Shown here: positions 42,860 to 52,731 of the stretch, in pieces
Numbering within the stretch: the stretch's first letter is position 1
Layout of the letters: every line of letters begins with the position of its first letter
NCBI GenBank assembly: GCA_934630385.1
Contig: CAKTWE010000001.1
Location: 1-59,863 of the forward strand
Length of the DNA: 59,863 nt
DNA from: an uncultured Collinsella sp.
GTDB lineage: Bacteria > Actinomycetota > Coriobacteriia > Coriobacteriales > Coriobacteriaceae
Direction of reading: 5' to 3'
The notes under the pieces: generated by a model
The model's input: only the letters and a program-made list of their open reading frames with translations
What the model was told of the DNA's origin: nothing
The model's database searches: none
Position numbers and translations under genes: made by a program

Positions 42860-44422
42860 ATGGCATTTGTTTCGCTCGCCATCATCGCACTCGTGGCCTT
42901 TGCAAGCCCCTTCATCGCCTCGGCGATTCCTGGAAAACCCGTTCCCGAAACGGTCTTTTTGCTCGTGTTCGGCGCGGTGCTGGGCCCACATATGCTCGGC
43001 GTTATCCATGTAGATGCCGAGGTCTCGCTCGTGTCAGAGCTCGGTCTGGCATTTTTGTTCCTGCTTGCAGGCTTTGAGATCGATCCCAAGAACATCACGG
43101 GCGTCGAGGGGCGCTACGGTATGGCCACGTGGGTTGTCACATTTTGTATCGCCTGGCTTGCCGTGCGCTTTACCCCGTGGTTCTCGGTCAGCCATTTCGA
43201 CGGTATCGCCGTGACGCTCGCCTTGACCTCGACGGCGCTTGGAGCGCTCATGCCCATCTTGCGCGAGCGGTTGCTTGCCGGAACGCGCGTCGGTGATTCG
43301 ATTCTCGCCTATGGTACGTGGGGTGAGCTCGGCCCCGTGCTCGCCATGTCGGTGCTGCTGTCTGCCCGTACGGGTATCGAGACGCTGCTGATCTTGGGCC
43401 TGTTCGCCGTGGTGTGCGTGCTGCTTGCCGTGGTCCCCAGCCGCTCCAAACGCGTCGGCAGCCGCTTCTTTGCGTTTGTCGAGGAGCGCGCCGATACCAC
43501 GTCGCAGACCTTCGTGCGCCTGACGGTGCTGATTTTGGTCACGCTCGTGGCGTTCTCGGCCATCTTTAGCCTCGATATCGTGTTGGGCGCTTTTGCCGCC
43601 GGCTTCGTCCTGCGCTATATCATCCCCGAGGGCAACCATACGCTTGAGACCAAGCTCGACGGCCTGGCCTACGGCTTTTTGATCCCGGTGTTCTTTACCG
43701 TGTCGGGTGCAAAGATCGATTTGACGGCCGTGGTGTCGCGCCCCGGGCTGCTCGTGGGCTTTATCGTGGCGTTGTTGATTATTCGTGCCGTACCCATTCT
43801 TATTTCTATGAGTATTTGTCCTGCGACGCGCGATGTGTCGGCGTATGGTCGCATTACCGTGGCCCTGTACTGCACCACGGCGCTGCCGATCATCGTTGCC
43901 GTGACGAGCGTGGCCGTCAACGCGGGCGCGCTGTCGCAAGATATTGCGTCGGTCATGGTTGCCGCCGGTGCCATCACGGTGTTCTTGATGCCATTGCTCG
44001 CGCAGCTCTTCTACCGCGTGGTCGACGCCGCACCGGTCGCCGCCGTGGCAGAGGTTGCCGAGCATCCATCCGATGCGCTCGACATCCTGCGCGCCCATCA
44101 CGATTTGGCGAGCCTGCTCGCACGCGAGCACGAGCTGCTAACCTCGCATGGACATGGTCGCGTATTCGAGGGCCTGCCTACGCTCGATACGATTGCCGAG
44201 CGTCTTTCCGCCGAGGCGGCGAGTGGCCACATCGATGCCCGCATCGTGGACGCGGCGCACCTGCTTGCCGACAAGACCTATGGAGACGAGGTCGACCCGT
44301 CCGAGCTGACTCCGCGCGAGCGTCGCCGCCTGGAGCGCGCCAAGCTCGCCGTGCGCGAATACCGCCGCCGCATGCTGGAGCTCTACGCGCGCGATGAAGC
44401 CCAGGACGACGACGGTAAGTAG
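42860..44422 (+). CDS. Kef-type monovalent cation:proton antiporter
   Basis: 520 residues from ATG 42860 (GAAAGG before it). N-terminal 400 residues form 12 helices of the Na+/H+ exchanger fold, with LGLAFLFLLAGFEIDPKNI, LTSTALGALMPILRE, then FSLDIVLGAFAAGFVLR and IPVFFTVSGAKIDL. C-terminal 100 residues are charged, cytosolic and lack a TrkA-N NAD-binding domain. Likely exchanges K+ or Na+ for protons. Divergent from purL. Confidence 0.9.
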   Translation: MAFVSLAIIALVAFASPFIASAIPGKPVPETVFLLVFGAVLGPHMLGVIHVDAEVSLVSELGLAFLFLLAGFEIDPKNITGVEGRYGMATWVVTFCIAWLAVRFTPWFSVSHFDGIAVTLALTSTALGALMPILRERLLAGTRVGDSILAYGTWGELGPVLAMSVLLSARTGIETLLILGLFAVVCVLLAVVPSRSKRVGSRFFAFVEERADTTSQTFVRLTVLILVTLVAFSAIFSLDIVLGAFAAGFVLRYIIPEGNHTLETKLDGLAYGFLIPVFFTVSGAKIDLTAVVSRPGLLVGFIVALLIIRAVPILISMSICPATRDVSAYGRITVALYCTTALPIIVAVTSVAVNAGALSQDIASVMVAAGAITVFLMPLLAQLFYRVVDAAPVAAVAEVAEHPSDALDILRAHHDLASLLAREHELLTSHGHGRVFEGLPTLDTIAERLSAEAASGHIDARIVDAAHLLADKTYGDEVDPSELTPRERRRLERAKLAVREYRRRMLELYARDEAQDDDGK

Positions 44423-44502
44423 TCGATACTCTTTCGGGGAAGCCGCATCCCGCTTTGATGACCCGAACCGGGATGCGCTTTCCAGCTTCCCTTCAAACAG
44501 AA

Positions 44503-44547
44503 GAAGGCGCGCTGCCTGCGATTGATGCGGGAGGCGCGCCTTCTTTG
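44503..44547 (+). terminator. Terminator after the antiporter
   Basis: 10-bp perfect stem GAAGGCGCGC/GCGCGCCTTC (44503-44512/44534-44543) followed by TTTGTT. Could serve both convergent genes. Confidence 0.85.
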
Positions 44548-44586
44548 TTGGGCTATGTTGAGGCTGGGAGTTGAGGCTTGTGCCCC

Positions 44587-45336
<750 letters not shown>

Positions 45337-45485
45337 GGTGCTTCCTCTCATCGCGGGCGGACATTCGCAGCACAGCGTAGCGGTAGCCGGAATCGGCCGC
45401 GTTTGCATATCGGTGAACGGTAGCCCGCGTTACCGATGAGCGGCTCGCGCAAATATGCTCTGCCGTTGTGCTTAGGGCGGGTGAC

Positions 45486-45518
45486 AAAAGGGCTCCCGCC
45501 CCACATCGGACGGGAGCC
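45486..45518 (-). terminator. Terminator after homoserine dehydrogenase
   Basis: 8-bp stem GGCTCCCG/CGGGAGCC (45491-45498/45511-45518) followed on the minus strand by CTTTTG, close to the stop of hom. Confidence 0.8.
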
Positions 45519-45550
45519 ATCAAGGCGCGTATTGCTAGGCGAGCGTTGGG

Positions 45551-46894
45551 TTAGTTGGCCATAACGCCTTCGGTCCAGGCCTCGACGTCCTCGATACGTA
45601 GGACGTTGGCGACCTCGGCCACGCAGTCGACGCTGGCAAGCTCGGCGGCGGCGGCCTGGACGTCCTTCTCGAGCGCGCGGTGCGTCAGGAAGATGACCGA
45701 GCAGGCATCGCTGACGCCCGACTTGCCGTCCTCGACCTGGTTGATGAGCGAGATCGAGATGTTGTGCTTGGCAAAGATGTCGACCGTCTCGGACAGAGCG
45801 CCCACGCGGTCGGCGACCTTCAGGCGCACATAGTACTTGGTCTGGAGCTCGTCCATGGGCTTAAAGGCGAGGTTGTGACCATAGGGCTCAATCTCGGGCA
45901 GCGGAGCCACGCCGCGGCTGATCTGCTCGGAGAGCGACAGGATGTCGCCCACGACGGCGCTCGCGGTGGGGAAGGAGCCTGCGCCCGCGCCGTAGAACAT
46001 GGTCTCGCCCACGGCGTCGCCTACCACGTAGACAGCGTTCATGGCGCCGTTGACCTTGGCAAGCATGTGGTCGGCGGGGATCAGCGTGGGGTGCACGCGG
46101 ACGTCGACGCCGGCGTCGGTGTTGCGGGCAATGCCCAGCAGCTTAATGGTGTAGCCGAGCTCGCGGGCCTGGGCGATGTCCTCGGCGCCGATGGTACGGA
46201 TACCCTGCTGGTACACATCGTCGGTGGTCACGCGAGTGCCAAAGCCGATGGAGGCGAGGATCGCCGTCTTGCTGGCGGCGTCGAAGCCGTCGACGTCGGC
46301 GGACGGGTTGGCCTCGGCATAGCCCTTGGCCTGTGCGTCGGCAAGCACGTCGGCGTAATCGGCGCCCTCGGCATCCATGCGCGACAGGATGTAGTTGGTG
46401 GTGCCGTTGAGAATGCCGGCGATGGTCAGGATCTTGTTACCAACCAGGTCGTGCTCGAGCGTGCTCACGATGGGGATGCCGCCACCGCAGCTGGCCTCGC
46501 ACTTAATCTGCACGCCGCACTCACGCGCTTTCTCGGCGAGCGTCTCGACGTGACGGCCCAGCAGGGCCTTGTTGGCGGAGACGACATGCTTGCCGTTCTC
46601 GAAGGCGGTGGTGAAGATCTCGGTTGCGGGGTGCTCGCCACCGATCAGCTCGACGACGATGTCGACGGCGGGGTCGGTGACGACATCGTGCCAGTCGCTC
46701 GTAAAGGCCTCGCGCTCAATGCCTGCCGCCTCGGCTTGCTCCCAGGCAAGCGCGCAGGCGCGGGTCAGCTTAAGGTCGATGCCGTAGGCGGCCAGGTACT
46801 CATCGTGGTGGCTCTTGATCAGACGGGCCACGCCGCCGCCGACGGTTCCCAGACCGATCAGACCGACGTTCACGGTGCGCAGGGGTTCGCTCAT
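45551..46894 (-). CDS. hom: Homoserine dehydrogenase with C-terminal ACT domain
   Basis: Reduces aspartate semialdehyde to homoserine, feeding threonine, methionine and isoleucine. 447 residues: GLGTVGGG (14-21) in the NAD-binding domain, SANKALLG, CEASCGGGIPI, GILNGTTNYIL and DVDGFDAASKTAILASIGFG in the catalytic region. The last 90 residues form an ACT domain (YYVRLKVADRVGALSETVDIF), which suggests feedback by threonine. Monocistronic. Confidence 0.96.
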   Translation of the reverse strand: MSEPLRTVNVGLIGLGTVGGGVARLIKSHHDEYLAAYGIDLKLTRACALAWEQAEAAGIEREAFTSDWHDVVTDPAVDIVVELIGGEHPATEIFTTAFENGKHVVSANKALLGRHVETLAEKARECGVQIKCEASCGGGIPIVSTLEHDLVGNKILTIAGILNGTTNYILSRMDAEGADYADVLADAQAKGYAEANPSADVDGFDAASKTAILASIGFGTRVTTDDVYQQGIRTIGAEDIAQARELGYTIKLLGIARNTDAGVDVRVHPTLIPADHMLAKVNGAMNAVYVVGDAVGETMFYGAGAGSFPTASAVVGDILSLSEQISRGVAPLPEIEPYGHNLAFKPMDELQTKYYVRLKVADRVGALSETVDIFAKHNISISLINQVEDGKSGVSDACSVIFLTHRALEKDVQAAAAELASVDCVAEVANVLRIEDVEAWTEGVMAN

Positions 46895-47145
46895 AGATAG
46901 CTCCTTCGTGCATCTTATGGATGGATTAACCGCTTAAAGGTTGAGTGCATTCTAGCGTGAACCGAGGGCGCGTGCTCGCCAGGCAACAGGAGTCGCACAA
47001 AACGGCACCCCCGAAACGCTGCGGAAATATTGGAAACATGCTCGCTACAAACGGAACTCCGTAACAAACTGTCAACGTTTGCACCATAAGGTTTGCCCTG
47101 TACCGCAAGACGGCCGCACCGCGGCCAGCGAAAAAGGGGGACACC
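46895..47145. promoter_or_regulatory. Divergent spacer between hom and the first livK gene
   Basis: 251 bases with no gene; promoters for both directions must lie here. AAAAAGGGGG is positioned eight bases before the ATG of livK1. No clear operator was recognised. Confidence 0.4.
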
Positions 47146-48312
47146 ATGTTCAACATCAACAGCACGCTCAGTCGTAGGAACTTTCTTGCCGGCGCCGCGG
47201 CGCTCGGTACCGCCGCCGCACTCGCTGGTTGTTCGTCGGGTGGCTCGGACGGCGGCTCCGCCGATGACGGCAAGACCTTCAAGATCGGTGTTATCGGCCC
47301 TTTGACCGGCGCCGCGGCAACCTATGGCGTCTCGGCCGAGAAGGGTGCCAAGCTCGCCGCCAAGGATTTCTCGACCAAGGACCTCAAGCTCTCGCTTAAG
47401 TCCGAGGACGATGTCGCCGACGGCGAGAAGGCCATCAACGCCTTCAATACCTTGTGCGACTGGGGCATGCAGGCGCTCGTCGGCCCCGTCACAACTGGTG
47501 CCGCTGTCGCCGTCTCGGGCGAGATCGCCGACGATATGCTCATGGTCACGCCTTCGGCCTCGTCGCTCGACGTCACCAAGGATAAGACCACGGTCTTTCA
47601 GGTTTGCTTTACCGATCCCACCATGGGCGCCAGCGCTGCGAAGTTCTTGGCCGAGAAGTATGCGGACGCCAAGATCGCCCTGTTCTACAACTCCGGCGAT
47701 ACGTACAGCTCGGGCGTTGCCGATGCCTTTGCCGAGCAGGCCAAGGCATCCAAGCTCGACATCGTCGATACCGAGACCTTTAAGGACGACTCTTCCACGA
47801 GCTTTACCAACCAGCTCACCAAGGCCAAGGAGGCCGGCGCCACGCTTATCTTTGCCCCGATCTATTACACGCCGGCGTCCGTCCTGCTCAAAAACGCCAA
47901 GGACATGGGATACGACATGACGCTCATGGGCACCGACGGCATGGACGGTCTGCTCTCCGTTGAGGGCTTCGATACCTCTCTTGCCGAGGGCGTGCTGCTC
48001 ATGACCCCGTTCTCCGCCGACGACGAAAAGAACGCCGACTTCGTCAAGGCCTATAAGGACGCCTACGACGAGACGCCCAACCAGTTTGCCGCCGATGCCT
48101 ATGACTGCGTCCACGCGATTGTCGAGGCAATCGATAAGGCAGACATCGACATTACGGCCGACGGCGCCGACATTGCCGGCGACCTTGCCAGGGCCATGCG
48201 CAAGATCAAGATCGAGGGCCTGACGGGCGAGTTGACGTGGAACGACAAGGGCCAGGTTGAAAAGCCCGCTACGGCCTATGTGATTCAGGACGGCAAGTAC
48301 ATCGCCGCATAA
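47146..48312 (+). CDS. livK: Branched-chain amino-acid ABC transporter, lipoprotein binding protein 1
   Basis: 388 residues of the periplasmic-binding-protein type I fold used for Leu/Ile/Val uptake. N-terminus is a twin-arginine-like and lipoprotein signal: SRRNFLAGAAALG, then LAGC with Cys at about position 29 in the lipobox. Conserved stretches are FKIGVIGPLTGAAATYG, DWGMQALVGPVTTGA, IFAPIYYTPASVLLKNAKDMGYD. It closely resembles the next binding protein, indicating a tandem duplication. Anchored outside the cell membrane; delivers amino acid to LivHM. Confidence 0.93.
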   Translation: MFNINSTLSRRNFLAGAAALGTAAALAGCSSGGSDGGSADDGKTFKIGVIGPLTGAAATYGVSAEKGAKLAAKDFSTKDLKLSLKSEDDVADGEKAINAFNTLCDWGMQALVGPVTTGAAVAVSGEIADDMLMVTPSASSLDVTKDKTTVFQVCFTDPTMGASAAKFLAEKYADAKIALFYNSGDTYSSGVADAFAEQAKASKLDIVDTETFKDDSSTSFTNQLTKAKEAGATLIFAPIYYTPASVLLKNAKDMGYDMTLMGTDGMDGLLSVEGFDTSLAEGVLLMTPFSADDEKNADFVKAYKDAYDETPNQFAADAYDCVHAIVEAIDKADIDITADGADIAGDLARAMRKIKIEGLTGELTWNDKGQVEKPATAYVIQDGKYIAA

Positions 48313-48583
48313 GTGCGTACAAAACGCGGTCGGTGAGGCTGTTTTAATCAGGGCAGGGACGCTTGTAACGGAACGGAAACATTACTTTCACACAATAAAG
48401 TGGCTAAACTGCATAAACAGACAGAAATACGCATAATTTTGGATAAATGGACAAAACAAAAGAAAAGTTGAAATAATCGCCACTTTTCTCAACTAAAGCG
48501 TCTACTATTTTGCGAACGCCGAACACGGCGAAGGATGGCCTGTCGGGTAACCAAAACCCGACGAGATTTGAGAGGAGAGCCGC
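48313..48583 (+). promoter_or_regulatory. Control region and structured leader of the second livK gene
   Basis: 271-base spacer between the two binding protein genes, unusually AT-rich. A likely -10 TACTAT stands at about 48500-48510. The leader then contains CGCCG/CGGCG and the perfect hairpin GTCGGGT/ACCCGAC (48542-48548/48556-48562, loop 7), followed by GAGAGGAG at the start. It resembles a regulated leader, but no known riboswitch is recognised. Confidence 0.5.
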
Positions 48584-49771
48584 ATGTCGAGCCTCACCGG
48601 TAAGTCATTGAACCCTGTTATGAATCGCAGGAGCGTTATCGCGAGCGCAGCAGGTCTGGGGGCGATGTCCATTCTAGCTGGTTGCTCCTCCAACGGCGGC
48701 GACAGCGGTTCTGCTTCGGGCGACGCTTCGTTTAAGATCGGCACCATCGGCCCGCTGACCGGCGCCAACGCGTCCTACGGCAAGTCCGTTACCCAGGCTG
48801 TCGAGCTTGGCTGCAAGGAGTTCTCCACCAAGGAGCTGCCGCTTGTCAGCAAGGCCGAGGATGACCAGGCCGACGGCGAGAAGGCCGTCAACGCCTTTAA
48901 TACCCTGCTCGACTGGGGCATGCAGGCCCTTGTCGGCCCGACCACCACGGGTGCGTCGGTTGCCGTTGCCGCAGAGTGCGGTAACGACCCCAAGACGTTC
49001 ATGATCACCCCGTCCGCGTCCTCCGAGGACGTCACCGACGGCAAGGATTGCGTCTTCCAGGTTTGCTTTACCGACCCCAACCAGGGCGTCAACGCTGCCA
49101 AGTTCCTGGCGCAGAAGTATGCGGACGAGAAGTTCGTACTGTTCTATAACTCCGGCGACGCCTATTCTTCGGGCATCGCAGATTCCTTTAAGGCCCAGGC
49201 CGCTGAGTCCAAGCTCGAGATTGTTGACGAGGAGACCTTTAAGGACGACTCTGCCACGAGCTTTACCAACCAGCTGACCAAGGCCAAGCAGGCCGGCGCT
49301 ACCATGATCTTTGCGCCGATCTATTACACGCCGGCGTCCGTCCTGCTCAAGAATGCTAAGGACATGGGCTATGACGTCAAGATGATGGGCTGCGACGGCA
49401 TGGACGGCATCCTGGGCGTTGAGGGCTTCGACACTTCTCTTGCCGAGGGCCTGCTGCTCATGACCCCGTTCTCCGCCGACGACGAGAAGAACGCCGACTT
49501 CGTCAACGCTTACAAGGATAAGTACGGCGATACCCCCGACCAGTTTGCCGCCGACGCCTACGATGGCGTGCACGCGGTGGCCGAGGCCCTCAAGGAGGCC
49601 GGTCTTGGTGTCGACGCCGACCCGACCGAGGTCGCCGAGAAGCTGCCCAAGGCTATGCTCAAGATTACCGTTGACGGTCTGACCGGCAAGCTCACCTGGA
49701 ACGATAAGGGCCAGGTCCAGAAGGACCCCACGGCGTACGTTATCACCGACGGCAAGTACGTACAGGCCTAA
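48584..49771 (+). CDS. livK: Branched-chain amino-acid ABC transporter, lipoprotein binding protein 2
   Basis: 395 residues, tandem paralogue of the preceding gene: RRSVIASAAGLGAM, LAGC lipobox, FKIGTIGPLTGANASYG, DWGMQALVGPTTTGAS, DAYSSGIADSFK and DKYGDTPDQFAADAYDGVHAV. The two proteins are alike through the second half yet differ in the loops, so they may bind different amino acids and share LivHMGF. Signal peptide is again twin-arginine-like. Leader hairpins suggest separate regulation. Confidence 0.93.
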   Translation: MSSLTGKSLNPVMNRRSVIASAAGLGAMSILAGCSSNGGDSGSASGDASFKIGTIGPLTGANASYGKSVTQAVELGCKEFSTKELPLVSKAEDDQADGEKAVNAFNTLLDWGMQALVGPTTTGASVAVAAECGNDPKTFMITPSASSEDVTDGKDCVFQVCFTDPNQGVNAAKFLAQKYADEKFVLFYNSGDAYSSGIADSFKAQAAESKLEIVDEETFKDDSATSFTNQLTKAKQAGATMIFAPIYYTPASVLLKNAKDMGYDVKMMGCDGMDGILGVEGFDTSLAEGLLLMTPFSADDEKNADFVNAYKDKYGDTPDQFAADAYDGVHAVAEALKEAGLGVDADPTEVAEKLPKAMLKITVDGLTGKLTWNDKGQVQKDPTAYVITDGKYVQA

Positions 49772-49802
49772 TAGACCGCCTTACATGGAGCGGTTTTGAT
49801 CC

Positions 49803-49868
49803 CAAGCAGGGGAGGTTTTGGCCTTCCCTGCTTGCTTGGTATCTAGGGACAGTGTAACGTCCCTGTTT
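49803..49868 (+). promoter_or_regulatory. Two hairpins between livK2 and livH
   Basis: A 13-bp stem (49803-49815/49822-49834) and a smaller one AGGGAC/GTCCCT (49845-49850/49859-49864) followed by GTTT. The first lacks a T-tract; the second resembles a weak terminator. They may partly stop transcription so that binding protein is made in excess over the membrane components. GGGACAG here recalls the window's repeat hairpins. Confidence 0.55.
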
Positions 49869-49910
49869 CATACATTAACTGGAAACCTATTCGAAAGGGG
49901 GATGTGGAAC

Positions 49911-50792
49911 ATGACGGTCTTTATCCAATACCTGGTCAACGGCCTGTCCATGGGCAGCGTCTACGCCATCATCGCGTTGGGCTACACCATGGTCTACGGT
50001 ATCGCCAAGATGCTGAACTTCGCTCACGGCGACGTCATCATGGTCGGTGCCTATGTCTCGTTCTGTGCCACGTCGTATCTCGGCCTCCCGGGTTGGGCAT
50101 CTGTAATTCTCTCTTGTGTGGTCTGTACCGTTCTTGGTGTTCTCATCGAGGGTCTGGCATACAAGCCGCTGCGTCAGGCGGGCCCGCTGGCCGTTCTGAT
50201 CACGGCCATCGGCGTGTCTTACTTCCTGCAGAACGCCGCGCAGCTTCTGTGGGGCGCCACGCCCAAGAACTTCACTTCGCTCGTCACCTTCCAGGTGCCG
50301 GAGTTCTTGGCCAAGTTTAACGTAAGCGCCGTCTCACTCGTCACCATCGTCGCCTGCCTGGTTATCATGGCCGGCCTGATGTTCTTTACAGGTAAGACCA
50401 AGATGGGCAAGGCCATGCGCGCCGTGTCCGAGGACAAGGCCGCCGCTCAGCTCATGGGCATCAACGTCAACCGCACCATCTCGATGACGTTTGCCATCGG
50501 CTCCGCCCTTGCCGCCATCGCCGGTGTGCTCCTGTGCTCCTACTCGCCGGTCCTGCAGCCCACCACGGGCGCCATGCCGGGCATCAAGGCCTTCGACGCC
50601 GCCGTTTTCGGCGGCATCGGCTCCATCCCCGGTGCCTTTGTCGGTGGCATTCTCATCGGCATCATCGAGGCGATGGCGCAGGCATACATTTCCACGAGCC
50701 TTGCCAACTCCATCGTCTTTGGTGTTTTGATCATCGTCCTGCTCGTCAAGCCTGCCGGCCTCTTGGGCAAGTACGTCCCCGAGAAGGTGTAG
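49911..50792 (+). CDS. livH: Branched-chain amino-acid ABC transporter permease LivH
   Basis: 294 residues from the ATG at 49911, with GGGGGA nine bases upstream; the earlier ATG 49902 is too close. Hydrophobic, with GSVYAIIALGYTMVYGIAKMLNFAHGD, RQAGPLAVLITAIGVSYFLQN and the EAA-like loop before AFDAAVFGGIGSIPGAF. Membrane half of the importer with LivM. Confidence 0.95.
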   Translation: MTVFIQYLVNGLSMGSVYAIIALGYTMVYGIAKMLNFAHGDVIMVGAYVSFCATSYLGLPGWASVILSCVVCTVLGVLIEGLAYKPLRQAGPLAVLITAIGVSYFLQNAAQLLWGATPKNFTSLVTFQVPEFLAKFNVSAVSLVTIVACLVIMAGLMFFTGKTKMGKAMRAVSEDKAAAQLMGINVNRTISMTFAIGSALAAIAGVLLCSYSPVLQPTTGAMPGIKAFDAAVFGGIGSIPGAFVGGILIGIIEAMAQAYISTSLANSIVFGVLIIVLLVKPAGLLGKYVPEKV

Positions 50793-50801
50793 GTGAGCGT
50801 T

Positions 50802-51881
50802 ATGAAGTTTCTTAAAGACAAGCAGACGCGTCACGACTTTGTTACGTACGCCATGTGCCTTGTGGCGTTCGCCATCGTGTTCTTTATGCAGTCCAACCAC
50901 ATGATTCCGCGCATGATCGCCGGTCAGCTGGTTCCCATCACGGCCTATATCGTCATGGCCATCTCCCTTAACCTCGTCGTCGGCATCGCGGGCGACTTGT
51001 CGCTGGGCCACGCGGGCTTTATGAGCGTCGGGGCCTATACGGGCATCGTTACCGCGGTCGCCCTCGAGGGCGCCGTTCCCTCCGATCCGGTGCGCCTTAT
51101 CATCAGCATCGTGGTCGGCGCCATCGCCGCTGCCATCTTGGGCTTCTTGATCGGCATCCCGGTCCTGCGCCTGAGCGGCGACTATCTGGCCATCGTGACG
51201 CTGGCCTTTGGCGAGATCATCAAAGAGATCGTCACTTGCCTTATCGTGGGTGTCGACTCGCGCGGCCTGCACGTGATCTTTAACATCACGGGCAACTCTA
51301 CGATCGACGACTTGCACCTGCTCGAGGACGGCACCGCCATTATCAAGGGCGCCCAGGGCGCCTCGGGCGTGTCGACGTACTCGACCTTCCTCGCCGGTGC
51401 CATCCTGGTCATGGTCGCACTCGTGATCGTGCTCAACCTGGTTCGCAGCCGTACCGGCCGTGCCATTATGGCCGTGCGCGACAACAAGATCGCTGCCGAG
51501 TCCGTGGGTATCTCCGTCACCCAGTACCGCATGATCGCCTTCGTGGTTTCCGCCGCTCTCGCCGGTGCTGCCGGAGCCCTCTTCGGCGGTAACTTCTCGC
51601 AGCTCTCCGCCACCAAGTTCGACTTCAACACGTCCATCCTCATCCTGGTGTTCGTGGTCTTGGGCGGTCTGGGCAATATGCGCGGCTCCGTCATCGCGGC
51701 GGCGTTGCTCACGGTGCTTCCCGAGCTGCTCCGTCAGTTCTCGGACTACCGCATGCTCATCTACGCCATCGTGCTGATCCTGGTCATGATCTTTACCAAC
51801 AACCCGCAGCTCAAGGCGTTCTTCGCACGCATTAAGGATCGCTTTGCTCCCAAGAAGGAGGTGGCAGCCGATGCCCAGTAA
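50802..51881 (+). CDS. livM: Branched-chain amino-acid ABC transporter permease LivM
   Basis: 359 residues (ATG 50802; a GTG at 50793 is in frame). AGGTGA precedes the ATG. Conserved GIAGDLSLGHAGFMSVGAYTG, LSGDYLAIVTLAFGEIIKE, SVGISVTQYRMIAFVVSAALAGAAGALFGG and VVLGGLGNMRGSVIAA. The C-terminus overlaps livG by 11 bases. Confidence 0.95.
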   Translation: MKFLKDKQTRHDFVTYAMCLVAFAIVFFMQSNHMIPRMIAGQLVPITAYIVMAISLNLVVGIAGDLSLGHAGFMSVGAYTGIVTAVALEGAVPSDPVRLIISIVVGAIAAAILGFLIGIPVLRLSGDYLAIVTLAFGEIIKEIVTCLIVGVDSRGLHVIFNITGNSTIDDLHLLEDGTAIIKGAQGASGVSTYSTFLAGAILVMVALVIVLNLVRSRTGRAIMAVRDNKIAAESVGISVTQYRMIAFVVSAALAGAAGALFGGNFSQLSATKFDFNTSILILVFVVLGGLGNMRGSVIAAALLTVLPELLRQFSDYRMLIYAIVLILVMIFTNNPQLKAFFARIKDRFAPKKEVAADAQ

Positions 51882-52731
51882 GTTTGAGTTCAACAAGGGC
51901 AAGATGGTCCCGTATCCTTCTGGCGCCATTGTCCCCGACCGCGACCTGGGCCAGCGCCCGGCGCTCGAGTGCATCCACCTGGGCATTGAGTTCGGTGGCC
52001 TTAAGGCAGTCGACGACTTTAGCCTAACCATCGGCAAGACCGAGATCGCCGGTCTCATCGGCCCCAACGGTGCCGGCAAGACCACGGTCTTCAACCTGCT
52101 CACCAAGGTGTACCAGCCCACGCATGGCACCATCCTGCTCGACGGCGAGGACACCTCGGGCAAGTCGGTCTATCAGGTCAACCGCATGGGTATTGCCCGT
52201 ACATTCCAGAACATTCGCCTGTTCAACACCATGACGGTGGAGGATAACGTCAAGGTCGGTCTGCACAATCAGGAGCGCTACTCCGGCTTTGAGGGCGTGC
52301 TGCGCCTGCCGACGTATTGGAAGCACGAGAAGGCCGCCCACGAGCGCGCCATGGAGCTGCTGTCCATTTTTGACATGGAGCACCTGGCAAATGAACAGGC
52401 CGGCTCGCTGCCTTACGGCGCTCAGCGTCGTCTGGAGATCGTCCGCGCGCTTGCCACCAACCCCAAGCTGCTGTTGCTCGACGAGCCTGCCGCCGGCATG
52501 AACCCGTCCGAGACCGCGGAGCTCATGGAGAACATCGTCAAGATTCGCGACACCTTTGGCATCGCCATCATGCTTATCGAGCACGACATGTCGCTCGTCA
52601 TGAACATCTGCGAGGGCATCTGCGTGCTCAACTTTGGTAAGGTCATTGCCAAGGGCACGGCCGAGGAAATCCAGAACAACGACGCCGTTATCGAGGCGTA
52701 TCTGGGTAAGCAGGATAAGGGGGAGAACTAA
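51871..52731 (+). CDS. livG: Branched-chain amino-acid ABC transporter ATPase LivG
   Basis: 286 residues starting inside the end of livM (AAGGAGG just before the ATG). Walker A GPNGAGKTT, signature LPYGAQRRLEI (a LSGGQ variant usual for LivG), Walker B LLLDEPAAGMN, and EHDMSLV. The 33-residue N-terminal tail ahead of the ATPase core is a little longer than in E. coli. Confidence 0.95.
   Translation: MPSKFEFNKGKMVPYPSGAIVPDRDLGQRPALECIHLGIEFGGLKAVDDFSLTIGKTEIAGLIGPNGAGKTTVFNLLTKVYQPTHGTILLDGEDTSGKSVYQVNRMGIARTFQNIRLFNTMTVEDNVKVGLHNQERYSGFEGVLRLPTYWKHEKAAHERAMELLSIFDMEHLANEQAGSLPYGAQRRLEIVRALATNPKLLLLDEPAAGMNPSETAELMENIVKIRDTFGIAIMLIEHDMSLVMNICEGICVLNFGKVIAKGTAEEIQNNDAVIEAYLGKQDKGEN

Noticed and set aside
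50334..52163. 609-codon frame opposite livH, livM and livG
   Set aside because: Antisense shadow with low-complexity Asp/His/Gly content; it crosses three real genes on the other strand that have full motifs.
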